Assembly: GCF_040448305.1 (NCBI RefSeq)
Contig: NZ_CP148752.1
Location: 4,937,501-5,001,500 of the forward strand
DNA from: Pseudomonas fluorescens
GTDB lineage: Bacteria > Pseudomonadota > Gammaproteobacteria > Pseudomonadales > Pseudomonadaceae
Direction of reading: 5' to 3'
DNA length: 64,000 nt
Part shown: positions 17,306-25,018 of the stretch, piece by piece
Layout of the letters: every line of letters begins with the position of its first letter
Position numbering within the stretch: the stretch's first letter is position 1
Program-made: the position numbers and the translations under genes
The notes under the pieces: model-generated
Told to the model about the DNA's origin: nothing
Seen by the model: only the letters and a program-made list of their open reading frames with translations
The model's database searches: none

Positions 17306-18628
17306 TCAGATGGGTTGCAGTGGCATCGTCAGCTCAACCCGCAAGCCGTCCGGCCGGCTATCGAAATGCAGCGTGCAACCGCAACGCTGAACGATGGCCT
17401 GGACAATCGCCAGCCCCAGACCACAACCGGTGCTCTGGCCGTTGCGCCAGAAACGCTGGGTCAGGTGTTGCAGATCCTCTTCGGCAATCCCCGGCCCATG
17501 GTCGCGCACCACGAACTGCACACGATTGCCGGTGGTTTCCAGGCTCAACTCCACCGTTTTGTCGGCGGGGGTATGGCGCAGTGCGTTGTCGAGCAAGTTG
17601 CGCAGCGCGGCAATCGACAGCACGGCGGGCATTTGTACCGGCGCGGCGGAAACCTTGCCCGGTGCCTGAAACCTGATGCGCTGGCGATCGCCGCTCGCCG
17701 CGTCCTGGATCGCCAGTTTCGCCACTTGCTCGGCATTGCACTGCACACCGTCGTCAAATGACAGACTGCCCTCGACGCGCGCCAGCAACAGCAATTGTTC
17801 GAGGGTCCGGTGCATGCGGTCGGCGCCCTCTTCGGCCCGGGCCAGGGACTGATCCCGGGCGCTGCCGTCAGTCATCCGCGCCACTTGCAGGTGGGTCTTG
17901 ATCGCGGTCAGCGGGCTGCGCAGTTCGTGGGCCGCGTCACCGGTGAGGCGACGTTCGCGCTCGATGGTCTTGCCGATGCGCTGGAGCAACTGGTTCTGGG
18001 TTTCCAGCAAGGGTTGCAGCTCGCTGGGCAGCGGCTGGATCTGCAAGGGTTCGAGGGAGTCAGCACTGCGGCGCATCAAGGCGTCGCGCATGCGGTTGAG
18101 CGGCGCCAGCCCCTGGCCGATACCCAGCCACAGCAAACACAGGCAACCGAGCAGCGCCACGCCCACCGGCACCGAAGCGGCCAGCAGGATCGACATGTTC
18201 AACGCCTCGCGCTCGATCTGCCGGTCGGCGGTGGTGATGCGCAGATCGCCCCGGGCCAGTGTAAAGCTGCGCCACGGCGCGCCGTCGATCATCTGATCGT
18301 GAAAACCGAGTTTCTCGGCCTCCAGGGTCTGCTGCGGCTCGGTATGGCTGCGGGCGAGGATTTCACCGCGCAACGAGCTGACCTGGCACGCCATGCCACC
18401 CGGAATGTTCAGCTGTTCGGCGCTGAAATGAGTGCCCTCGCCCTTGCTCGGCACGGGCGGCAGTTGCTCCATCAGGCCGGCGACCATGCGTGCCGAGGCC
18501 ACCAGGCGCTGGTCGAGGGAAAACATCATTTGATTGCGCAAATCGCTGAGCATCCAGGCCGCGGCCAGGGCCCAGATCAAGGCAAATGCGGCGCCGAGCG
18601 TCAGGCTCAGGCGCAAACGCAGGCTCAT
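17306..18628 (-). CDS. dsbS: Sensor histidine kinase, DsbS-like
   Basis: A 440-residue membrane kinase. Two membrane segments (about 8-30 and 150-172) bracket a periplasmic sensor domain. A HAMP-like linker leads to the HisKA box GDAAHELRSPLTAIK (His about 234) and the HATPase motifs RNLLDNALRHTP, DHGPGIAEED and GCGLGLAIVQAI. The start overlaps the stop of the response regulator by one base. The neighbourhood (regulator, dsbD2, TlpA-like, dsbG) matches the P. aeruginosa DsbRS locus, reported to sense copper and switch on disulfide-bond genes. The ligand here is inferred. Confidence 0.82.
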   Translation of the reverse strand: MSLRLRLSLTLGAAFALIWALAAAWMLSDLRNQMMFSLDQRLVASARMVAGLMEQLPPVPSKGEGTHFSAEQLNIPGGMACQVSSLRGEILARSHTEPQQTLEAEKLGFHDQMIDGAPWRSFTLARGDLRITTADRQIEREALNMSILLAASVPVGVALLGCLCLLWLGIGQGLAPLNRMRDALMRRSADSLEPLQIQPLPSELQPLLETQNQLLQRIGKTIERERRLTGDAAHELRSPLTAIKTHLQVARMTDGSARDQSLARAEEGADRMHRTLEQLLLLARVEGSLSFDDGVQCNAEQVAKLAIQDAASGDRQRIRFQAPGKVSAAPVQMPAVLSIAALRNLLDNALRHTPADKTVELSLETTGNRVQFVVRDHGPGIAEEDLQHLTQRFWRNGQSTGCGLGLAIVQAIVQRCGCTLHFDSRPDGLRVELTMPLQPI

Positions 18629-19308
18629 CACTTCGATTCTTCTCCGCCATCAGCCGGCCCCAGGCGATAGCCCAGGCCGCGCACGGTCTCGACAATGCCG
18701 TTGCCGAGTTTGCGCCGCAGGTGATGGATATGGACGTTGAGGGCATTGCTTTCCAACTCGTCATTGAAACCGTAGACGCTGTCCTTGAGCTGTTCGGTCG
18801 ACAGCACGCGGCCACGGTTATGCAGCAAGGCTTGCAGCAATGACTGCTCGCGGCGCGACAGGTCCACCGGCTGCCCCGCGAGCGTGGTTTCGCGGCTGCT
18901 CGGGTCGTAGGTCAGGGCACCATGCTCGATCAGGTTGACACTGCGCCCCGCCACCCGCCGTAACAGCGTGTGCAAGCGTGCAGCGAGTTCACGCAAGTCA
19001 AACGGCTTGAGCAGATAGTCGTCGGCGCCGGCTTGCAGGCCATCGACGCGGTCGGTGACCGAGTCCCGGGCGGTGAGGATCAAGACCGGCAACTCCAGGC
19101 CTTGATGGCGCAACTGCTGCAGCAGCTTGAGGCCATCTTCGTCGGGCAATCCGAGGTCGAGCACCATCACGTCGAACTCCGCGACCTTGAGCATCGCCCG
19201 GGCGGCGGACGCCGTGGCGACGTGTTCCACGGTCAGGCCCTGGGCGGTCAGGCCGGCGACGATACCGCTGGCGATCAATTCATCGTCTTCGCAAACCAGT
19301 ACGTGCAT
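18628..19308 (-). CDS. dsbR: OmpR-family response regulator, DsbR-like
   Basis: A 226-residue regulator. The receiver domain has acidic residues EDDE at 7-10, the phosphoacceptor Asp51 in VLDLGLPDEDG and Lys in LLKPFD near 101. The C-terminal winged helix runs about 130-220 with NALNVHIHHLRRKLG and the closing ETVRGLGYRL. It is divergent from dsbD2 and is followed with a one-base overlap by its kinase. A direct repeat in the intergenic region is a likely binding site. Confidence 0.85.
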   Translation of the reverse strand: MHVLVCEDDELIASGIVAGLTAQGLTVEHVATASAARAMLKVAEFDVMVLDLGLPDEDGLKLLQQLRHQGLELPVLILTARDSVTDRVDGLQAGADDYLLKPFDLRELAARLHTLLRRVAGRSVNLIEHGALTYDPSSRETTLAGQPVDLSRREQSLLQALLHNRGRVLSTEQLKDSVYGFNDELESNALNVHIHHLRRKLGNGIVETVRGLGYRLGPADGGEESK

Positions 19309-19395
19309 GGGGAGCCTCGTAGAAATAAAGCCTATTAAGCCGTTGACCGATTAAGTCGACATTATGCCGCAAGCGCCACCGCCACAAGGCCGGGG

Positions 19396-19415
19396 CGGTT
19401 AATCATCGGTTAATC
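19396..19415. promoter_or_regulatory. Direct-repeat operator candidate for DsbR
   Basis: CGGTTAATC occurs twice, at 19396-19404 and 19407-19415, with an 11-base period. Half-sites repeated about one helical turn apart are typical of OmpR-family regulators. It lies about 50 bases upstream of dsbD2 in the dsbR-dsbD2 intergenic region. Confidence 0.6.
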
Positions 19416-19462
19416 GCCACCCGCCACTGTGCACCTCATTAGCACAGGGCAAAGGCTTATCC

Positions 19463-21199
19463 ATGCGTCGTCTGTTTTTACTTTTTACTCTCTTGATCGC
19501 GGGCCTGGCCCAGGCGGGAACCAATCCGTTCGACACCAAACCTGAATTTCTCCCGGTTGATAAAGCCTTCACGTTTACCTCTGAACGCCTGGAATCCGGT
19601 GAAACCCAGCTCTATTGGCAGATCACCGACGGCTATTACCTGTACCAGAAACGCTTGAAGTTCGACGGATTGCCTGTCGGGCAGCATCCCGCGTTGCCGG
19701 AAGGCGAAGCCCACAGCGACGAGTTTTTCGGTGAACAGCAAGTCTACCGCCAGGGCCTTGAACTGAAAATTCCGGCTGGCGCGAGCGGTCAGGTCAAGGT
19801 CAGTTACCAGGGCTGTGCCGATGCCGGTTTGTGTTATCCGCCGCAAACCAGGGCCGTGGACCTGGGCAATACCATTGCGCTGAATGCGGCCACTGAAGCA
19901 CCGGACCAGGCGCTGGCCAGCGGCCTGCAACAACGGGCGCTGGGCTGGAGCCTTTTGTTGTTCTTCGGCCTGGGCCTGTTGCTGGCCTTCACGCCTTGTT
20001 CATTGCCGATGCTGCCGATTCTGGCCGGGTTGATCGTCGGCAGCGGCGCCACGCCCAAACGTGGATTCGCCCTGGCCAGCAGTTACGTGGTCAGCATGGC
20101 GCTGGTGTATGCGGCGATGGGTGTCCTGGCCGCCTCCCTCGGGGCGAACCTGCAAGCCTGGTTGCAGAACCCCTGGCTGCTGGGCAGTTTCGCGGCGATT
20201 TTCGTGCTGCTGGCGCTGCCGATGTTCGGCTTTTTCGAACTGCAACTGCCGGTGGCCGTGCGTGATCGCCTGGAAAACGTCTCGCGCAATCAACGCGGCG
20301 GCAACCTTCTCGGCGCCGGGGTGTTGGGGGCGCTGTCCGGTCTTCTGGTGGGCCCGTGCATGACTGCACCGCTGGCCGGCGCCCTGCTCTACATCGCGCA
20401 AAGCGGTAACGCGGTGCATGGCGGCTTGATTCTGTTCGCCATGAGTATCGGCATCGGTGTGCCGCTGCTGTTGCTGGTGACCGTCGGCAATCGCTTCATG
20501 CCCAAGCCTGGCGCCTGGATGAATCTGGTCAAAGGCATTTTCGGCTTCTTGTTCCTCGCCACCGCATTGTTGATGCTGCGCCCGGTGCTGGATGAATCCC
20601 TGTGGGTGGGCTTGTGCGGTGCGCTGCTGTTGATCGCGGCCTACAGCGCCTGGAAACAGTCGGAAGGTTTTGGCCGTATCGCGCACCTGTTTGGCGCCAG
20701 TTCGCTGTTGCTCGGTTTGTGGGGTGGCCTGTTGGTGATCGGTGCGGCCGGTGGCGGCGATGATCCGTTCAAGCCATTGCAGGTCTACCGCACCTCGAAC
20801 CAGGCTGTGGCCGCCGTGCCGGTTGGCCACGATGCCTTCACCACCATCAAGGATCCGCAGGCACTGCAATGGGAACTCGACGCCGCGCAGGCTCAGGGCC
20901 AGTGGGTGCTGCTGGACTACTACGCCGACTGGTGCGTGTCGTGCAAGGTCATGGAAAAACAGGTCTTCGGCAAAACCCGTGTCCTCGAAGCCTTGAGCGA
21001 TGTGCGCTTGCTCCGACTGGACGTCACCGCCGACAATGCCGCCAGCCGCGAACTGCTCGGCCGTTACAAAGTGCCAGGGCCACCGAGCCTGCTGTGGATT
21101 GGCGCGGACGGTGAAGAGCGGCGCAGCCAGCGCATCACCGGCGAGGTCGATGCCGATACTTTCCTGCAACGCTGGACCGACACCCGAGACGCCCGTTAA
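19463..21199 (+). CDS. dsbD2: DsbD-type thiol:disulfide interchange protein
   Basis: A 578-residue three-part reductant conduit. The signal peptide ends at AQA-GT. The periplasmic alpha domain (about 20-125) has a cysteine pair in YQGCADAGLCYPP. The membrane domain (about 150-440, eight segments) has the two essential cysteines in FTPCSLPML and VGPCMTAPL. The C-terminal thioredoxin domain has ADWCVSCKVME near 491. It moves electrons from cytosolic thioredoxin to periplasmic partners, here probably DsbG and the TlpA-like protein downstream. The TlpA-like gene starts at the last base of its stop. Confidence 0.92.
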   Translation: MRRLFLLFTLLIAGLAQAGTNPFDTKPEFLPVDKAFTFTSERLESGETQLYWQITDGYYLYQKRLKFDGLPVGQHPALPEGEAHSDEFFGEQQVYRQGLELKIPAGASGQVKVSYQGCADAGLCYPPQTRAVDLGNTIALNAATEAPDQALASGLQQRALGWSLLLFFGLGLLLAFTPCSLPMLPILAGLIVGSGATPKRGFALASSYVVSMALVYAAMGVLAASLGANLQAWLQNPWLLGSFAAIFVLLALPMFGFFELQLPVAVRDRLENVSRNQRGGNLLGAGVLGALSGLLVGPCMTAPLAGALLYIAQSGNAVHGGLILFAMSIGIGVPLLLLVTVGNRFMPKPGAWMNLVKGIFGFLFLATALLMLRPVLDESLWVGLCGALLLIAAYSAWKQSEGFGRIAHLFGASSLLLGLWGGLLVIGAAGGGDDPFKPLQVYRTSNQAVAAVPVGHDAFTTIKDPQALQWELDAAQAQGQWVLLDYYADWCVSCKVMEKQVFGKTRVLEALSDVRLLRLDVTADNAASRELLGRYKVPGPPSLLWIGADGEERRSQRITGEVDADTFLQRWTDTRDAR

Positions 21200-22053
21200 T
21201 GCTGACCTTCACCCTCGGCACCTTCGCCATCGCGCTTAATCACCTGCTGTTGATCAGTGCGCTGGCGCTGGCCACTTTTGTCGGCTGGCGGGTGGCCAAG
21301 CGTGGCGGTGACAACCCCGAGTCGGTACTGTTCAGCCTGTTTCTACTGGGCATGCTGGCGGCCAGAATCAGTTTCGTGGCGGTCTATTGGGTGCACTATC
21401 GCAATGATCCGTGGCAGGTCATCGACCTGCGCGATGGCGGTTTTCTCGCCTGGCCGGGGGTGGTCGTGGTTTTGCTCGCCACGCTGTATCGCGGCTGGCG
21501 TCGCCCGGGTCTGCGCCGTCCATTGGGCTTTGGCGTAGCCAGTGGCCTGGCGTTCTGGCTGTTGGCGACGTTCTCCCTGTCGATTTATGAACAAGGCACA
21601 CGCTTGCCGGAAATCACCCTGCGCAACGCCGCCGGCGAAACCGTGCAACTGGCCGACTACAAGGGCGGCCCGTTAGTGATCAATCTCTGGGCCACCTGGT
21701 GCCCGCCGTGCCGCCGGGAAATGCCGGTGCTGGAAAACGCCCAGCAACAACGGCCGGACCTGACGTTCCTGTTCGTCAATCAGGCGGAAAGTATGCAAAG
21801 CGTCGCGACCTTTCTGGAAACCCAGGGCCTGAGCCTGTCCAACGTGCTGTTCGACGGCAGCGGGCGTCTGAGCCAGGCCGTCGGTTCCATGGCATTGCCG
21901 ACTACGCTGTTCTACAACCCCGAAGGTCGCCTGCTGGGCAGCCATCTGGGCGAGTTGTCTGAAGCCAGCCTGGCCCGCGCGCTGGAAAACTTCGACACCG
22001 TACCCGCCACCTCTTCAAGGAAATTGCCATGCCCCGCCTCCGCCACCTGCTGA
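21199..22053 (+). CDS. Membrane protein with C-terminal TlpA-like thioredoxin domain
   Basis: A 284-residue protein. About 135 residues form roughly four membrane segments (HLLLISALALATFVGW, SLFLLGMLAARISFVAVYW, GVVVVLLATLYR, ASGLAFWLLATFSLS) in an arrangement recalling the prolipoprotein diacylglyceryl transferase fold. They are followed by a periplasmic TlpA/ResA-type thioredoxin with NLWATWCPPCRREMPVL and a cis-proline in ALPTTLFY. It likely reduces or isomerises periplasmic disulfides with electrons from DsbD2. Its last eight codons overlap the beginning of dsbG. Confidence 0.87.
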   Translation: MLTFTLGTFAIALNHLLLISALALATFVGWRVAKRGGDNPESVLFSLFLLGMLAARISFVAVYWVHYRNDPWQVIDLRDGGFLAWPGVVVVLLATLYRGWRRPGLRRPLGFGVASGLAFWLLATFSLSIYEQGTRLPEITLRNAAGETVQLADYKGGPLVINLWATWCPPCRREMPVLENAQQQRPDLTFLFVNQAESMQSVATFLETQGLSLSNVLFDGSGRLSQAVGSMALPTTLFYNPEGRLLGSHLGELSEASLARALENFDTVPATSSRKLPCPASATC

Positions 22054-22796
22054 CCCTGAGCCTCGGTGCTGCCCTGTTGCACCTGCCATCGGTGCAGGCC
22101 GAAGAGTTGCCCGATGCGATCAAGAAAATCGAGGCCAAGGGCGCGAAAATCGTCGGCCAGTTCGACGCCCCCGACGGCTTGCGCGGTTATGCCGCGCAAT
22201 ACCAGAACCGAGGCATGGCGCTGTACCTGACCCCGGATGGCAAACACGTGTTGCTGGGCAACCTGTATGACGCCGAAGGCAATGACCTGAGCAGCGCGCC
22301 ATTGCAGAAACTGGTGTATGCCCCGATGGCCAAGGAAGTCTGGGCCAAGTTCGAAACCAGCAACTGGATCGGCGACGGCAAGAAGGATGCGCCGCGCGTG
22401 GTGTACCTGTTCAGCGACCCGAACTGCCCGTACTGCAACATGTTCTGGGAACAGGCCCGGCCGTGGGTCAAAGCCGGCAAGGTGCAGTTGCGCCACATCA
22501 TGGTGGGCATCATCCGCGAAGACAGCCCGGGCAAATCCGCTGCACTGCTCGCGGCCAAAGACCCGGAAAAAGCCCTGCAGGATCACGAAGCCGCTGGCAA
22601 GGACAGTTCGCTCAAGGCCTTGAAGGAAGTGCCGCCAGCGATTCAGGCAAAGTTCGCGGCCAACATGCAATTGATGGAAGAGCTTGAGCTGCAGGCTACG
22701 CCGGCGATTTTCTACATGGACGACAAGGGCAATCTGCAACAGCAGCAAGGCGCGCCGTCACCGGACAAACTGGCGAAGATTCTCGGGCCTAAATAA
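22029..22796 (+). CDS. dsbG: DsbG-type periplasmic disulfide isomerase/chaperone
   Basis: A 255-residue exported protein with a signal peptide ending at VQA-EE. An N-terminal dimerisation region (about 25-85) is followed by the catalytic thioredoxin domain with FSDPNCPYCNMFW (CPYC, as in E. coli DsbG) and the cis-proline TPAIFY. It protects or repairs oxidised cysteines and is kept reduced by DsbD. It begins inside the 3' end of the TlpA-like gene behind an AAGGAAATTGCC site, so translation is probably coupled. Confidence 0.9.
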   Translation: MPRLRHLLTLSLGAALLHLPSVQAEELPDAIKKIEAKGAKIVGQFDAPDGLRGYAAQYQNRGMALYLTPDGKHVLLGNLYDAEGNDLSSAPLQKLVYAPMAKEVWAKFETSNWIGDGKKDAPRVVYLFSDPNCPYCNMFWEQARPWVKAGKVQLRHIMVGIIREDSPGKSAALLAAKDPEKALQDHEAAGKDSSLKALKEVPPAIQAKFAANMQLMEELELQATPAIFYMDDKGNLQQQQGAPSPDKLAKILGPK

Positions 22797-22929
22797 CAAT
22801 CCGACATACATCCCGGACTAACAAAAGGCAATACAACAACACTTAAAACACTTGGCTGACCATTAGAGTCATCAGATAGTCTTATCTTGGCAATGGATAG
22901 ACCTTCGATACAACTCAAGGACGAATAAA

Positions 22930-23877
22930 ATGGTCAGCGAATTCACCAAGAGCTTTGAACCAAGCGCGATGGTTGCCGAACTCACCGTATCGATAACCAT
23001 CGACAACGATTACTGGGCCGGCACCGACGACAGCATTTACATAAGCATGGGCCACACAGCCAACATGCAACTACTGAAACAGGCCCCGAGAGCCGGATCC
23101 AACACCACCATCGAAGTTGATATTTTGAGATTATTTGGAAAACCAAGCATACACATCAGCGAAATAAGCCATGTGGGAATTTATCAAATTCCGACAGATC
23201 ATCCGCTGGACAATGATGATTGGGAACCAGGAAGCGTGACGCTGACCGCAAATGGCATTTTCAGTAATTCATCCTTCAGAAAAATCCACCAATGGCTCGG
23301 GAATCACTCAACACACCTGCATCAGGTCTGGGCCGGACAGATCAAATGGTCTGCATGGTCAAACACTGATAAACGTCCTATCGATCTGAATGCCCAGACC
23401 TATCCGGTCAGATGGCTGCCCTACATCGCCGATCTGAAATCCTGGCGCACTTACGATCCGTCGAAAATTGAAGGTGTGGGCCAACTAATCGGAATGATAG
23501 ACGGGAAACTGGTTGGCGAGCTTTTGAAAACACGAGAAACCGAGATCCTGCACCCCAATGCAGACAATGATAGTTATACTTGGGTGTATACACCGGAAGG
23601 ATCAATAATTTATCGGCGCTGGAAACATGCAGACACTCAGAATTACATACGACACAGTCAACTTGGCAGCGGTCGCCCCGTTATTTGCGCGGGCGAATTC
23701 AAAGTTGAATCGAAGACAAATTCCACCCCAATTAAAAATGTGATCGTTCACATCAACGATGCGTCCGGCCACTATAAGCCTGATGGAGGATCTTGCCTGA
23801 GATACGTAGCAGAAAAGTTAAGCGCATTGGGTATCGATGTGAGTGACACCCAATGGTGTTGGACAGCGAGATCTTGA
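22930..23877 (+). CDS. Orphan protein with PLAT-like N-terminus and C-terminal SGHYKP motif
   Basis: A 315-residue protein, noticeably richer in A+T than its neighbours. Residues about 16-120 (ELTVSITIDNDYWAGTDDSIYI ... WEPGSV) resemble a PLAT/LH2 beta-sandwich. The C-terminal part carries YIRHSQLGSGRPVICAGEF and later NDASGHYKPDGGSCLRYV, a motif pattern I recall from uncharacterised bacterial proteins but cannot assign to a known enzyme. There is no signal peptide. It lies alone between dsbG and a hydrolase gene, preceded by CAAGGACG. Composition suggests recent acquisition; an effector or toxin role is only a guess. Confidence 0.7.
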   Translation: MVSEFTKSFEPSAMVAELTVSITIDNDYWAGTDDSIYISMGHTANMQLLKQAPRAGSNTTIEVDILRLFGKPSIHISEISHVGIYQIPTDHPLDNDDWEPGSVTLTANGIFSNSSFRKIHQWLGNHSTHLHQVWAGQIKWSAWSNTDKRPIDLNAQTYPVRWLPYIADLKSWRTYDPSKIEGVGQLIGMIDGKLVGELLKTRETEILHPNADNDSYTWVYTPEGSIIYRRWKHADTQNYIRHSQLGSGRPVICAGEFKVESKTNSTPIKNVIVHINDASGHYKPDGGSCLRYVAEKLSALGIDVSDTQWCWTARS

Positions 23878-23905
23878 GTATCAGGTATATCAGCCCAAAT
23901 CGGCC

Positions 23906-23950
23906 CGCTTTTACAACAACCCTGCAAACCGCAGAATCAGTGTAAAAGCG
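23906..23950. terminator. Nested hairpin between convergent genes
   Basis: CGCTTTTACA (23906-23915) pairs with TGTAAAAGCG (23941-23950), and inside the loop CTGC (23922-23925) pairs with GCAG (23931-23934). It sits between the orphan gene and the convergent hydrolase gene. It has no clear T-run, so a terminator role is tentative. Confidence 0.4.
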
Positions 23951-23971
23951 AGGCTGTTGATGATTTTGCAT

Positions 23972-24796
23972 TCAAGCGTTTCGCGAGTTTTGCTCCGTCA
24001 AAAACGCCAGCAAGGTTTCAGTCACAAACCCAGGATTCTCCAGATTGGAAATATGCCCCGCCTGCGGCACCAGTACCCAGGGGCAGCCAATCAGCTCAGC
24101 CATTTCACGGGCTTCACCCGGTGGTCGAGGTTTGTCCTGATCGCCGCACATCACCAGTGTGGTCGCTGCGTCCAGTTCGCCCAGTCGTGGCAACAGATCA
24201 TCGCGCCCAAACGTAATCCGCCCCATCGGCACGATGCTTTCACGCAGGCGATCCGCGGGTAGAGCCTCCAGGGAAGCGCGAAAATCCCGGTAGAGCGCCG
24301 ACTGCGGATCAATGCCCGGCCGGAAGAAAATCGGCACCACGACATCCAGCAGCGCTGGCGTGATGACGCCCGCCTCTTCGATCTGCTTCAACAGTGAAAA
24401 GTAATACTGGCGAGTCGGTTCCGGTTCGGCGCCGACGTAGGTGTCCATCAACACCAGGCCATTGAGCCGGTGCGCTGCCGATAAGGCCAGGCGCGCGCCC
24501 CACATGCCACCAACTGACAACCCGACCAGCGTGACCCGCTCGATGTCCAGTTGGTCGAGCAAGGCCAATGCCTGACGCGACAGGTCATCCAGCGACGTCG
24601 TACCGACAGGCAATGCCCCGGATTGGCCGTGCCCCCACAGGTCCAGGGCTATCACACGATACTGTTGCGACAATGCGGCAATCTGCGGCGCCCACATGGC
24701 CTGGTCCCACAGATAGCTGCCGGCCAGCAGCACCGCCGGGCCGGTGCCTTGATCGATGTAGTGAAGGGCTTGTCCGTCTATCGTTACGAAGGGCAT
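23972..24796 (-). CDS. Alpha/beta-fold hydrolase
   Basis: A 274-residue cytosolic hydrolase. The nucleophile elbow is GLSVGGMWG (Ser about 92), the acid is likely in MCGDQDKPRPP near 218, and the histidine in VPQAGHISNLENP near 247. It opens FVTIDGQALHYIDQGTGPAVLL, typical of the 3-oxoadipate enol-lactonase/haloperoxidase group. It lies just downstream of pvdL on the same strand but is not a PvdG-type thioesterase by motif, so a role in pyoverdine synthesis is not supported. The substrate is unknown. Confidence 0.85.
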   Translation of the reverse strand: MPFVTIDGQALHYIDQGTGPAVLLAGSYLWDQAMWAPQIAALSQQYRVIALDLWGHGQSGALPVGTTSLDDLSRQALALLDQLDIERVTLVGLSVGGMWGARLALSAAHRLNGLVLMDTYVGAEPEPTRQYYFSLLKQIEEAGVITPALLDVVVPIFFRPGIDPQSALYRDFRASLEALPADRLRESIVPMGRITFGRDDLLPRLGELDAATTLVMCGDQDKPRPPGEAREMAELIGCPWVLVPQAGHISNLENPGFVTETLLAFLTEQNSRNA

Positions 24797-24886
24797 CGAC
24801 TGTCTCCGCGAGTAAAAATGGAGCCGGAAGACTGAGCGGCAGGCAGTCCCTCGTCAATCGCTGGAGTGTGTAAGTTTGTGCCAGCG

Positions 24887-24998
24887 CCTTAGCGGGCAAG
24901 TCGGATCGCCGCACCGCCGCTCCCACAGGGATTTATGCTGATCACAAATGATGTGTTCACCACCACCCACTGTGGGAGCGAGCCTGCTCGCGAAGAGG
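24887..24998. repeat. REPIN downstream of pvdL, variant arm
   Basis: The left arm (24887-24930) carries the extra block tcggatcgccgcaccgcc also seen at 17262-17279; the right arm (24969-24998) has the standard core. It begins about 20 bases past the pvdL stop and could protect or end the 13-kb transcript. Confidence 0.85.
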
Positions 24999-25018
24999 CC
25001 GGTCCAGCCTCTAGAGAA

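Noticed and set aside
23906..23971. Integron attC-like site at the nested hairpin
   Set aside because: The RYYYAAC and GTRRRY-type core sequences are absent and no integrase or cassette array is nearby.
23972..24796. Alpha/beta hydrolase as the pyoverdine thioesterase PvdG
   Set aside because: The motifs fit the lactonase/haloperoxidase group and not type-II thioesterases; only proximity to pvdL speaks for it.
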